From assembly GCF_902459465.1 (NCBI RefSeq), contig NC_047083.1, forward strand, positions 8,361,526 to 8,425,525: a DNA stretch of 64,000 nt. Reading direction: 5' to 3'. Both the position numbers and the translations under genes were made by a program. The stretch is from Asterias rubens. Lineage: Eukaryota; Echinodermata; Asteroidea; Forcipulatida; Asteriidae. The notes below the pieces were generated by a model, which was not told where the DNA came from, made no database searches, and saw only the letters and a program-made list of their open reading frames with translations. Below, one piece after another: positions 9,501 to 21,500 of this stretch (positions are counted from its first letter, which is position 1; each line of letters begins with the position of its first letter).

Positions 9501-12500
9501 TACTTTATTTAGGTTTTCACAGTTTTCACAGTTTGTCTGTTTGTGTTGACGGTGCTTAGTAATGGATGGGAGACCTTGGGCCATTCTCTAACTTCGGCTT
9601 GGGCTCTGGCTCTTGTGTTTTTGAGAAATACCATTTGTTTAATTTAAATTGATAAATCGGTATCTTATTGAAGTATTGAAGTATTACCCATAAGAGAAAA
9701 GAGACAAATCTTCGCTAAGTGTATGCAATTTGCACAACACAATTTCATTATTTAGGACCTACCATTTTAACTTTGATATTTTCAACCTTGTTCTCAATCT
9801 CCATCATACTCTACCTCATTCTCAGGAAGATGGGTGGGATACCGATCCTTTCGTCCTGACCGAAATCAAAGGGAAGATGTACGGACGAGGCTCGACCGAC
9901 GACAAAGGACCAGTGCTGGCGTGGCTGAACGTCATCGAAGCCTACCGGGCATTAGGGCAGGATATTCCCATCAACATCAAGGTAAGAGTTATAATAGATG
10001 TTAAATTTGCATCGGGGATAAAGAATATTAATTTTGGTTTTTACCCATACACCGATGTGTGTTAGCACTGTATACTCAGTACTTTTCCGAGTCCTGTGAA
10101 AAAATTTCACAGGCATGTTACTCGGGTGGGACTCGAACCCACGACCCTTGCAATTCTAGAGCAGTGTCTTACCAACTAGACTACCGAGGTTGCCCGGTAG
10201 CTAAAGGCAGTTCGAATCCTATGTTTTGGCAGCGAAATTATATCGTTGCGGTACCCGCTGCCAAAACATAGGATTCGAACTGCCTTTAGCTACCGGGCAA
10301 CCTCGGTAGTCTAGTTGGTAAGACACTGCTCTAGAATTGCAAGGGTCGTGGGTTCGAACCCCACCCGAGTAACATGCCTGACTCGGGAGAGTATACAGTG
10401 CTAACACACATCGGTGTATGGGTAAAAACCAAAATTAATAAAGGTAAGAGTTAGACAAGTAAACTGAGAGAAAAATTTCAAAGATATTTTTGGTGGATGA
10501 AATAGGCTGGTATTCCTCCTGCTTTAGTCTGATTTTCAGTATCATGCCTCATAAAATTTGTTGGTATCATGCCTCATAAAATGATATCTTCCCGGCCAAT
10601 TTCAGCAAAAACATTATTCAATTTCATCCTGGGTGGCACGGTTGGCTTGTGCGTAAAGCGCTCGCCTCTCACCAAGGTGACCCCGGTTCAATTCCCGGCC
10701 AGGGCCACATGTGAGTTGAGCTGTGCGTTGGTTCCCTGCTGTGCCACGAGGGTTTTCCAGACCATCTGGTTTTCTCCCTCGGGTAAAAATCAAACACTTT
10801 CCATCTTGGCTGTGCTCCGTGGTCATAATGGGTTGATCTGGCTTGCAGCCAAAGGCGCCCTTTTCCAACACGTTGTAGATGCGTCCTTCGCATATCAGCT
10901 CTTAGCTGCGAGTAAGGATGATTATAGCCCCCCAAATTATTACAAATTACCAAATTTTTATTATGCATCAAATTCACACATTTTCCCCTTTTATACTTTG
11001 ACCATTCTTAAGTTGTGTTTCTTATACCTATTTATACTTCATGAAGTTGAATGGCTGACCAGCTCTTGTTGCTGGCTTCTTCCATTCTTCGAAATTGAAC
11101 AATAGGGTGTCATTGACCACAAGCTCTGGTGCTTCTGATCAGCAGAATGTGGGTTCGAATCCCGGTCATGACACCTGTGTCCCTGAGCAAGACACTTTAC
11201 TGTAATTGCTTCTCTTATATATATTTTTTTTTTCTAGTTTTGTTTCGAAGGAATGGAGGAGTCCGGTTCCGAAGGGCTGGATGAGTTGATCGAATCCAAG
11301 AAAGACACATTCTTTAAGGTAAGAGCAGATCGTCTGGGTTTTCATTTAATTTAATTGTTTAATTCTGGTTGTGAAGTCACGGACTCTCAGTAAAACGAAA
11401 TTGATCACTGTACTCTAGTCAAGAACCCAATGGAGAGAAGACGAGGAAGGAAGTATCGGTTTTAAATGAGGGAGGAAAACCCCAGAGAATTGATCCAGGG
11501 AAAAACCTCAACAGTCAAGTAGGGACTGAAAACTGAGCTATGAAGCACAGCGGTATACTCCCTCCGGTTCGCCTAAGAATCACATTTGTTTAACCTTGGC
11601 ACTGAAAAACTTTTACTGTTAGCCAAGACATACCATTGTGTGGTCTCACTTGTGATATTTCGAGACGGACAATCCCAAGTTCACCTGCAATTGTTGTCAA
11701 ATCCCTCTCGTTTTTTAATTTATGCGTTGGAATTCCTTTACACGGGCTTGATTTATGATCTTCTTTTCTCCTAGGATGTTGACTACGTGTGCATCTCTGA
11801 CAACTACTGGCTGGGAAAGAACAAGCCTTGTATTACATACGGCCTAAGGTACGCTAAACAAATTTTATGAAAATGTTGAAGAGGGTTTCAATGGTCAAAT
11901 TAAGTTTTGTGGTGTACCCTTTAAGCTTGGGCGATATCGATTTATTTTATTCACGATATATCGCCAACAATATATCGCGATATTCGATAAAATCGCGATT
12001 AATTAAATTTGACATCATCAGTCTTCAAACTCCAAGTGAAAGTTGTAGAAGAGACAGTAATGGCATAAGAGAGGTGTTCTAATGACCTATTCTTTTGGTT
12101 TTACTCGAAACCTATGGGGTGCAAGATGTCTCAGCTAGCAATTACATCACGATATTTAATCGATATCGCGATATATCACGATATATTACGATATATCGCG
12201 ATATATCGATATTTCGATTAAAACCAAATCCATCCGATATCGAAATCGTTTCCAAATTAATATCGCGATACTCGATAATATCGTGATATCGCCCAAGCTT
12301 AGTAACCTTTTCCGAATACATATAGATAGGGTCCTTGTGAAAGCGGGGAAAAAAAAATTTCAAGTATCTAATCTCACGTTAAAATAGTGTAAAATGTCCG
12401 CTTATTTGATAATCATTTAAAGGCACTGGACACTGTTTCAGTGAACTGTAGACAATCGTGATAGTGCCCTCAAGAGTTTATCCCAACATATGCATAAAAT

Positions 12501-15500
12501 AACACACGTGTGAAAATTTGGACTAGATTGGTCATCAAAGTTGCAAGAGAATAATAAAAGAGAAAACACCCTTATTGCACACATTGTGTGCTTTCAGATT
12601 CATAATAAAAGGCTGCAGTTAAAGTCTTTCAATGTTTGAGTGAGAAATTTACCTCTTTTACATAATACTTCAGAGGGAGCCGTTTTGAAAAACGTTTTGT
12701 ACCTTCAACAGCTCTCCGTTGCTTGTTACCAAGTAATTTTTTATACTTTTATTTTGAGTAGTTACCCATAGTGTCAAGTGCCATTAAAGCCATTGGACAC
12801 TTTCTGAACATAAAAAAAATTCACAGATTTACAAATAACTTACAGGGTTTACAGAAGGTAATGGTGAAAGACTTCCCTTGAAATATTATTTCATGAAATG
12901 CTTTACTTTTTGAGAAAACATTAAAACAGCTATCAATTTTCGATTTAAACACATGTCATGACACGGCGAAACGTGCGGAAACAAGGGTGGGTTTTCTCGT
13001 AATTTTCTCCCGACTCCGATGACCGATTGAGCCTAAAGTTTCACAGGTGTGTTATTTTATATATAAGTTGTGATACACGAAGTGTGGGCCTTTGGACAAT
13101 ACTTGTTACCGATGATGTGCGATTGCTTTAATGTGCTTTCTTTTGGGTCCCTTCCGCAGGGGGATTGCTTACTTCTTCATTGAGGTGGAATGTGCGAGGA
13201 AAGATCTTCACTCTGGGGTCTATGGTGGATCTGTGTGAGTATTAAGCTTGGGCGGTTCCAGAAATTTGGGGCTCGGTTCCGGTTCCGAAAAAAAGCTCGG
13301 TTCTGAGACATACCCGGTTCCAATTCAATATAAAACATAAGCCGCCCGTCCCGAGCTCACACACACACAATTGAGCCGATCTATTTTAACTGAAAATAAC
13401 CAAGTCAATCAGACATCGGTCCCGAGCTCACACACACACAATTGTAGCCGATCTATTTTTAACGAAAATACCAGAATACCCAACCCAAGTCAATCAGACA
13501 TCGTGCCACCGAGCACCTATTCGCCCTGCATTTAAACAAGTCTTTGATTTAGACGGCAGTACGTCCGTTGTGTAGCAGTACGTCCGTAGTGCAGTACGTC
13601 CGTAGTGCAGTACGTCCGTAGTGCATGCAGTGTGTTGTCTCTGTACATACAAGTACATGCCTGTACATGCATACAGTACTGTGTGTTTTGTGCATGGGGC
13701 AAGCTTTTATGAATATGAATATATCGGCAGCCAATCACAACGTGCTGTCTATTTGGACTTTGGACTCTGTACATGTACATGTATATGCATGAGATATACA
13801 TGTATAGATGCCTATGCATTGGAGGGGGCTGTGCACTGTGTATGCAGCCACACGTGATAGTTGATACTCATGTCGGCTTGAAGCCTTTGCACACTGTATC
13901 TGCGGTCACCGCTTTCAACATCAAGCCTCAATTTCTAGAGCCGGTTCGTCGCAGGACCAGCTCCACAGAGCCTTTTATAGTTGGGACTCGGTCTTTTAAA
14001 ATCGGATATGACTGTTAATTTTCACTCTTGCTTGTGGCTGATATGATAGTACACAGGTATTGACTGCTTCGAGTGCTAGGGTTAAAACTACGACTCCCGA
14101 GGTGATCCCCAGCGCCGAGGGAAAATGGAACGGTCCGGGGATCACCGAGGCAGTCGGAGTTTTAACCATAGCACGAGTTAAAGCAGTCAGTATTTGTTTT
14201 ATAACACCCCAACAGACTATTTATCATCTTCGTACATGTGACGTTCGTACGCGCGTTTCAGATACACAGATGCACAACTGATAGTGTTCGAGGTGGGTAA
14301 AAATACGTCTGGGTACTGCACGCCGTGTGATAGTCGTCGGACTATCACACGGCAAATGATGCACTATCACACGGCCGCCGTCTAGTAAAACTAAGAAATA
14401 TCATGTGACTCGCTCTAAACCAATGAAAAGGCAGAATATTTGTAAGGGGTGTTATGATAAGCAGCTTTCATGTTGTCAGAAGAATCAAGACGTGGGAGTG
14501 TCGTGGCCGAGCGGTTAAGAGCACCGAATTCAAACTCTGGTGTTTCTGATCAGCAGAGTGTGGGTTCGAATCCCCAGACACTTGTGTCCTTAAGCAAGAC
14601 ACATAACCATTGCTTCGTCCTTCGGATGGGACGTAAAGCCGTTGGTCCCATGTGTTGTGTAAACGCATGTAAAAGAACCCAGTGCACTTATCGAAAAGAG
14701 AAGGGGTTCGCCCCGGGGTGTTCCTGGCTGGTCTGGCAGCATATTGCACCATAGCACCTTGTAAACCATTACATGGTGCTTAAGGATTAGGTCTTATATC
14801 TCAAAATTCGCCCCACTCCTTGCAGTAATAATACCTGGCGCTTTGTATCCTTTGGCAAAATGCGCGTTATAAATACGGTTATTATTATTATTATTATTAA
14901 GAATATTCAGAGTCTGCTTCTCTATTTGAGTCCATGCAAACTCATACTTCAGACTTTATTCTCCTGAAGACAATCAGAGCATACTGATCGAAATGTTGAG
15001 TTGTTAACCACTGGTTCTCAGCAGAGATTTACACATAGTTGTTATTTTGTTGTGCTTAGCTGGGTTGTTTTGGTGCTGAGGCAGCTCCATGAAACTGGTC
15101 CCAGTTTAAAGACAGTGGACACTATTGGTAATTGTCAAAGACTAGTCTTCACAGTCCGTTTATCTCAACATATGCATAAAATAACAAACCTGTGAAAATT
15201 TGAGCTCAATCGGTCGCCAAAGTTGCCTGATAATAATGAAAGAAAAAACATGATTTCGAGACTTTAAATTCTAAAATTGAGGTCTCAAAATCAAATTCGT
15301 GGAAAATTACCTCTTTCTCAAAACCTACGTCACTTCAGAGGGAGCTGTTTCTCACAATGTTTTATACTATCAACCTCTTCCCATTACTTGTCATCAAGAA
15401 AGGTTTTATGATTATAATTATTTTGAGTAATTACCAATAGTGTCCACTGCCTTTAAATCCTGTAAATAACTTTAATTTCTACAGGCATGAAGCCATGACG

Positions 15501-18500
15501 GACCTTATAGCTTTGTTAGATAGTTTGGTTGACGTCAATGGTCATATCAAGGTTCCTGGTGTGTATGATAAAGTGGACAAACTCTCAGCGGAAGAGGCCA
15601 AGCTATATGACAACATTGACTTTGACTTGGTAAGTGATGGCCCAACTGATGATTTATGCCCAACTGATGATTTATGCCCAACTGATGATTTATGCCCAAC
15701 TGATGATTTATGCCCAACTGATGATTTATGCCCAACTGATGGTTTATGCCCAGCTGATGATTTATGCCCAACTGATGATTTATGCCCAACTGATGATTTA
15801 TGCCCAACTGATGATTTATGCCCAACTGATGATTTATGCCCAACTGATGATTTATGCCCAACTGATGATTTATGCCCAACTGAGGGTTTATGCCCAACTG
15901 ATGATCTATGCCCAACTGATGATCTATGCCCAACTGATGATTTATGGCCAACTTAAGATGTCTCTAAAAGCATGCAAAGGTTGAGAAACATGCCATGGCC
16001 TAAGTTGCCCTGGTCTTGGCCTTGGTTGTTGGTGCCCCTTCAGACACAGACTTTAACAATGGAAGTACCCATTGCATAATGAAAATCGCCTTGCCCTCAA
16101 ACATGAAATGCTTTGCCTGTAGTTGCACAGAGACGATGAGGTCTGTTGCCCTTGGTCTTCTTCTTGGTGCCACATCAAAAATTTCCCACAGACTTGAAAG
16201 ATTTTCCAATGGATGTGCCCTTTGCAAAATGAAAATGGTCTTGCCCTCTCAAACATGAAATTCTAGGCCTGTAGTTACACGGAGCTTGCTCTGGTCTTGG
16301 CCTTGGTGCCCCATAGACTGTTGTATTAAATCAATGTTTAAACATTTTGATCTTTTGTCGTTTGTTGTTTTGACCTATTGCATTAAACATGTAGTTGTAT
16401 TTTACCCATGATATGTAAATAGTATTCTTTATCCCCAATGCGAATTGTACATATGTGTTTTTAATTGTTGTGTGTGTTTGAAGATAATGTTTGAAATATG
16501 TGCAATATAAAATATTTTGTTGTTATTTGAAGATTTTTTGTAATTGTTTGAATCAATCACTAGGCTTAAATTAATGCCATACACAAAGTTCTCCCCAAAT
16601 GTTTTCGAAACTAGGGGGCATTCTGGTTTTCAGGTGTTGCCTGATCAGGCTAAATTCTTTTCTTTTCTGTAAATCGTAATTTTTATTCTTGCCTATTGTT
16701 GTTACCTTTACTTGTCTGTATTCTCCTTATACACAGGGAAGACAAATTTCATGTTATTTTTTCAATGACAATAAATATATATATTTGATTTGCGATAACA
16801 CCATGTGTGTATCTACTTGCCATGTAGAGCGAGACCAGTTCAAGAACTGACTCGGCGGTAGTACAGTTAATCACGATCCTATAAGCTAAAGTAGTAGTCC
16901 CAGCCTATTTTCTATACCATCCGCCCTGGGTAATAGTTTTAAAAAAGCAGGACAGTTCTTTTCAGAACTGAGAAGTCTCCCGAACTCCTGAACGTCTACT
17001 CCGCGGTAGTAGAATAAAGCAAGACAGTTCTCTAAAGAACAAACTTTACCTGGCAAGTAGATACACACATGGCGTTACCGCAAATCAAATATATTTTGAT
17101 ACCTTACTATGCAATGCCTCAAATCCTACAGACAATAAATATGTTTTATCTTTGAACAGGGCCCAATTTCATAGAGCTGCTTAAGCACAAAATTTTGCTT
17201 AAGCAAAAAAAAACCTTGCTTAGTAAAATCAGATTACCAGCCAAGACTCCACTCAATTGTTATGCTAAGTAAACAACAGCTAAATACCAGTCAGAAGCAA
17301 TGTGTATAGCATAAAATGTTGGCCAGTAACATGTGTAAAATAAGCGAGCTATTTTCGTGCTTAAGCAACTTTTTTGCTTAAGCAGCTCTATGAAATTGGC
17401 CCCTGAAGCCCTCGGAATATTATGCATTTGGTGTACGATTGACCCGAACTCCCCTCTGATTTGCAGGAGGAGTATCGGCAGGAAATCGGTACTGAACGAC
17501 TCTTACACGACACCAAGCAGAAGATACTGCAACATCGTTGGAGAAACCCTTGCTTGTCAATCCACGGTAAGGAAAGTTCGATTAGTTTTGTTTTGTTTGT
17601 TTTGTTTTTTGTTTTTTTGCAAGTCGCCAGACACACAAGGCCTGAAGGCCACTTCAAGGTGTGGGCTACAATATTGTTTTTCCAGAGTTGCCACCTACTC
17701 CTAGGGCTGAAACAGGGTTACCCCCTTTACAGTCAATACGGATGTAGGCTTGGGTATTATCAGTCCATAGCCTGGCCGGTAGAGCAGAAAGCACTACCTC
17801 CCCAAGATAAGAAGTTTATGGCATCAGTGTTTGTAGCCATGGCGGGCGGTGCTGGTCGGGCCTGCACTGCAGCGGATTTCATGAAACGTAAGGATTAATC
17901 CTATCTCGAGTATAACTCGTCCTAACTTAGGATGGGTTCAATGCGTTCTACATTTGTTGGATACAGAACTTAACTCATCATGAGTACTCAGAATAATCCT
18001 AAGTTCATGAAGTTAGGACGAGTTTGGTGAAATCGACGACAGGACTCACAAGTTTTTCCCAGCACTCTGAGCAAAACACAATGTGCCGCCCAGCACAGAT
18101 TTCAAAATATTGTCCACTGTGCATTGATCAAATTTAATGATAAGGAGTACGCCTGTAAACACAGTCAAAAGGTTGTTCAACTGATTGCAAGACCCCATAA
18201 CAAGAACAGTTTGGATACCTGGCCACACTTCAGCAATAATAGCCCAATAATCAAACATTTTGTTGAAATCATTTGGCCTAGGTAAGACCATTGCCTGTCT
18301 TGTTCCTAATGCATAAAGACAGGGGAGCATTCAGCGCACATCCACGCTTTTTGTTCGCTCTAATAAGAGCATTGAGAATAAATATTCAGATCCAGCTGCG
18401 AGTTAAAGGAACACGTTGCTTTGGATCGGTTGAGTTAGTCTTTGAAAAGCGTTTGTAACCGTTTGTTATAAAATGCATGTGGTTAGAAAGATGTTTTAAA

Positions 18501-21500
18501 AGTAGAATACAATGATCCACACAAAGTTGCCTCGAAATTGTGTGGTTTTCCTTTTATTATGCGAACTAATATTTATGGGAGTCAAAAATTTGACTCCCAT
18601 GAATGGCAGACTATGTAAGTCAACGAGGTAAAAGGAAAACCACACAATTTCGAGTGATACGTGTGTGGATCATTATATTCTACTTTTAAAATGTCTTTCT
18701 AATCATATGCATTTTATAACAAACGGTTACAACGCTTTTCAAAGACCAACTTGTCCGATCCAAGGCAACCTGTGCCTTTAAGATGATTAGCCTCCCAAAT
18801 TATTATCATTCTTACCCGTAAACTAACAAGAACAATTTGAATCCATTTTCAGGCATCCAGGGAGCCTTCGATGGTGCAGGTTCCAAGACGGTCATTCCTC
18901 GCAAAGTCATCGGCAAATTCTCCATCCGTCTGGTTCCCCACCAATGCCCTTCAGAAATTGACCAGCTGGTCATCAAGTACCTGACTGAAATACACGCCAA
19001 ACGCGGCTCACCGAACAAAGTAACGTAAGTATGGTTTGAATATTTGAGTGGGGAGACTGTCTGGAAGTTTTTCGTTTGTGGTCGCATCATGTTTATTTCT
19101 CTTAACTTTGTAATAGTAACGGAACACGTTGGATCAGACGAGTTGGTCTTTGAAAGGCGTTAGAATACGTTTGTTATAGAATGCATAATGGGTAGAAAGA
19201 TGTTTTAAAAGTAGAATAAAATGATCCACACAAATTTGCCTCGAAATTCCTTTTACTTTGCGAGCTAACACGGTCGGCCATTTATGGGAGTAAAAAATTT
19301 GACTCCCATAAATGGCCGACCGTGTTAGTCGACGAGGTAAAAGAAAAACCATGCAATTTCGAGTGATACTTGTGTGGATCATTTATTATATTCTACTTTT
19401 AAAACATCTTTCTAACCATATGTATTTTATAACAAACGGATTCAAACGCTTTTCAAAGACCAACTCGTCCGATTCAAGGCAACGTGTTCCTTTAATCTTA
19501 TTCATAGGAGGTCTCTAGTTCAAATCCAGCGCTAATCAATTTTCTTTGTTCAACCCCAAATTGTTGAAAATTTACCTAGTCAGTTTCCCTTGAATTCCCT
19601 TGAAAGAAAGAAATCGTATTCCCTGAGGGTTATCCCCTGTCTGTCGCCTCCCGATTTGTATCATAAACTAGGGTTTGATCCCTGGCTACCTGGCAGTATA
19701 ATGGTTGTGACTTTTAACTGGCACCGCACGAAAAAAGATCTTTAAAAAAATAGGGAGACTGCCAACACGGGGCTAGTCAGCTCAGTCGGTAAAACACCGT
19801 AGGTTGTTGGTTCAAATCAAACTCTAGTCAATTGTTCGTTGTTCAGCCCAAGTTATTTAAAATGTACCCAGTCAGTTTCCTTTGTGGTTTATTTATGCGC
19901 AGAGTTTCCTCCGGTCATTTGGGAGAAAGTTGGTTGAGTGACTTTGACCATCCTCACTACATGGCTGGACGCAGGGCCATCAAGACAGGTAAGTCCATCA
20001 AGTCAATTTGTCCTATGTACCCCACAAGGCATCCCAGCCGATTGCTATTGATATATTGCTATTACTCTTGCTATTTCTATTGCATTTGCTATTGATATAT
20101 TGCTATTATAGGGCCACTGATTTTCCGCGATCGCGGAAAACGGACGGAATTCGCGGAATCCGCCCTTTGAAACGGAAAACGGGATTTCAGAAAAATTTTT
20201 TTTTTTTTTTTTTCTTGACGCCAAAACTATTGAAATTGCATTTTTTATTAAGATTCTTTTTGTTAAACTAAAAAGGCATCAGAAATCAGACCATTAAAAA
20301 GTACGAGATCGTAACCGTGGATCATTCTGTTCTACTTCACACCATCCTCAATGTTTACACACATGATGTACACACGTTGTTAACATGGTTAAGCGAAGGG
20401 CATTATTCGCGGCACGTTTTAAACATTTTTTGTTCACCCAAATTGCATTTTCTCCCTCTCTTTTACCAACAATAATACACAAACTAGCTTACCTATGATC
20501 TATAAGAACACATACAATGTTTTTTCATCTCGGAAAGGTCTAAAATAAAACCGTAAACTGTCAACATTCTGTCGCCAAAGCGAAAACAAAATGGCTGACA
20601 TTTTGTTTGTGGATGGAGAATGGTCACGTCCATAGACTTGTTCCCAAGTCTTTGATCATGCTGAAACAGCGCCCTCTTGTGGATACACTCCTGTCATTAG
20701 CCTACAATGTGGCTAATGCAGAGAATCAACTGCAGTTTTAGACTTGGAATCAAGTCTATCACATCATGTGCATTGATACTGCAGTCACAGTGCAACCTTT
20801 TTAGAACAGCAGTATACAAAATAATCCACAATTATAAAAAAAAGTATTTTTTTGAAATTTGTCAGTTCAAATGAACATTTTACGAAGTCAACAGTGCAAC
20901 TTATCTCAAATTGATTTTTATAAGTGTGTCCCTGGGTATTAAACAACCTTTTATCTAATTAAAAAAACATGGAACGGAATTTTTTGTGCCTGAAACGGAA
21001 TTCATGTTTTTGCCAAACGGAATTTGCACTTTTCTGAAACGGAAAATCAGTGGCCCTACTATTACTCTTGCTATTTCTACTGCATTTGTTATTGATATAT
21101 TGCTATTACTCTTGCTATTTCTATTGCATTTGCTATTGATATATTGCTATTACTCTTGCTATTTCTACTGCATTTGTTATTGATATATTGCTATTACTCT
21201 TGCTATTTCTATTCCATTTGTTATTGATATATTGCTATTACTCTTGCTATTTCTATTGCATTTGTTATTGATATATTGCTATTACTCTTGCTATTTCTAT
21301 TGCATTTGTTATTGATATATTGCTATTACTCTTGCTATTTCTATTGCATTTGTTATTGATATATTGCTATTACTCTTGCTATTTCTACTGCATTTGTTAT
21401 TGATATATTGCTATTACTCTTGCTATTTCTATTGCATTTGTTATTGATGTATTGCTATTACTCTTGCTATTTCTATTGCATTTGTTATTGATGTATTGCT

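Noticed and set aside
10301..10370. A tRNA gene with good A and B boxes
   Set aside because: The acceptor and anticodon stems pair poorly, and the same sequence recurs with a shared non-tRNA 3' body, which marks it as a SINE. tRNA-like hits at 14499, 25451, 30768, 43493, 53735 and 54652 were rejected for the same reason.
10569..11105. 178-residue frame, the second longest uninterrupted frame on the plus strand
   Set aside because: It crosses a SINE-4 and AT-rich intron sequence of CNDP2, with no domain and no splice fit. Length alone is not evidence here.
15547..15984. Long open frames on both strands encoding repeats (AQLMIY, INHQLG) across 15630-15956
   Set aside because: They arise because the 18-bp unit is a multiple of three and lacks stops in several frames. 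Only the frame continuous with CNDP2 exon 8 merits attention.
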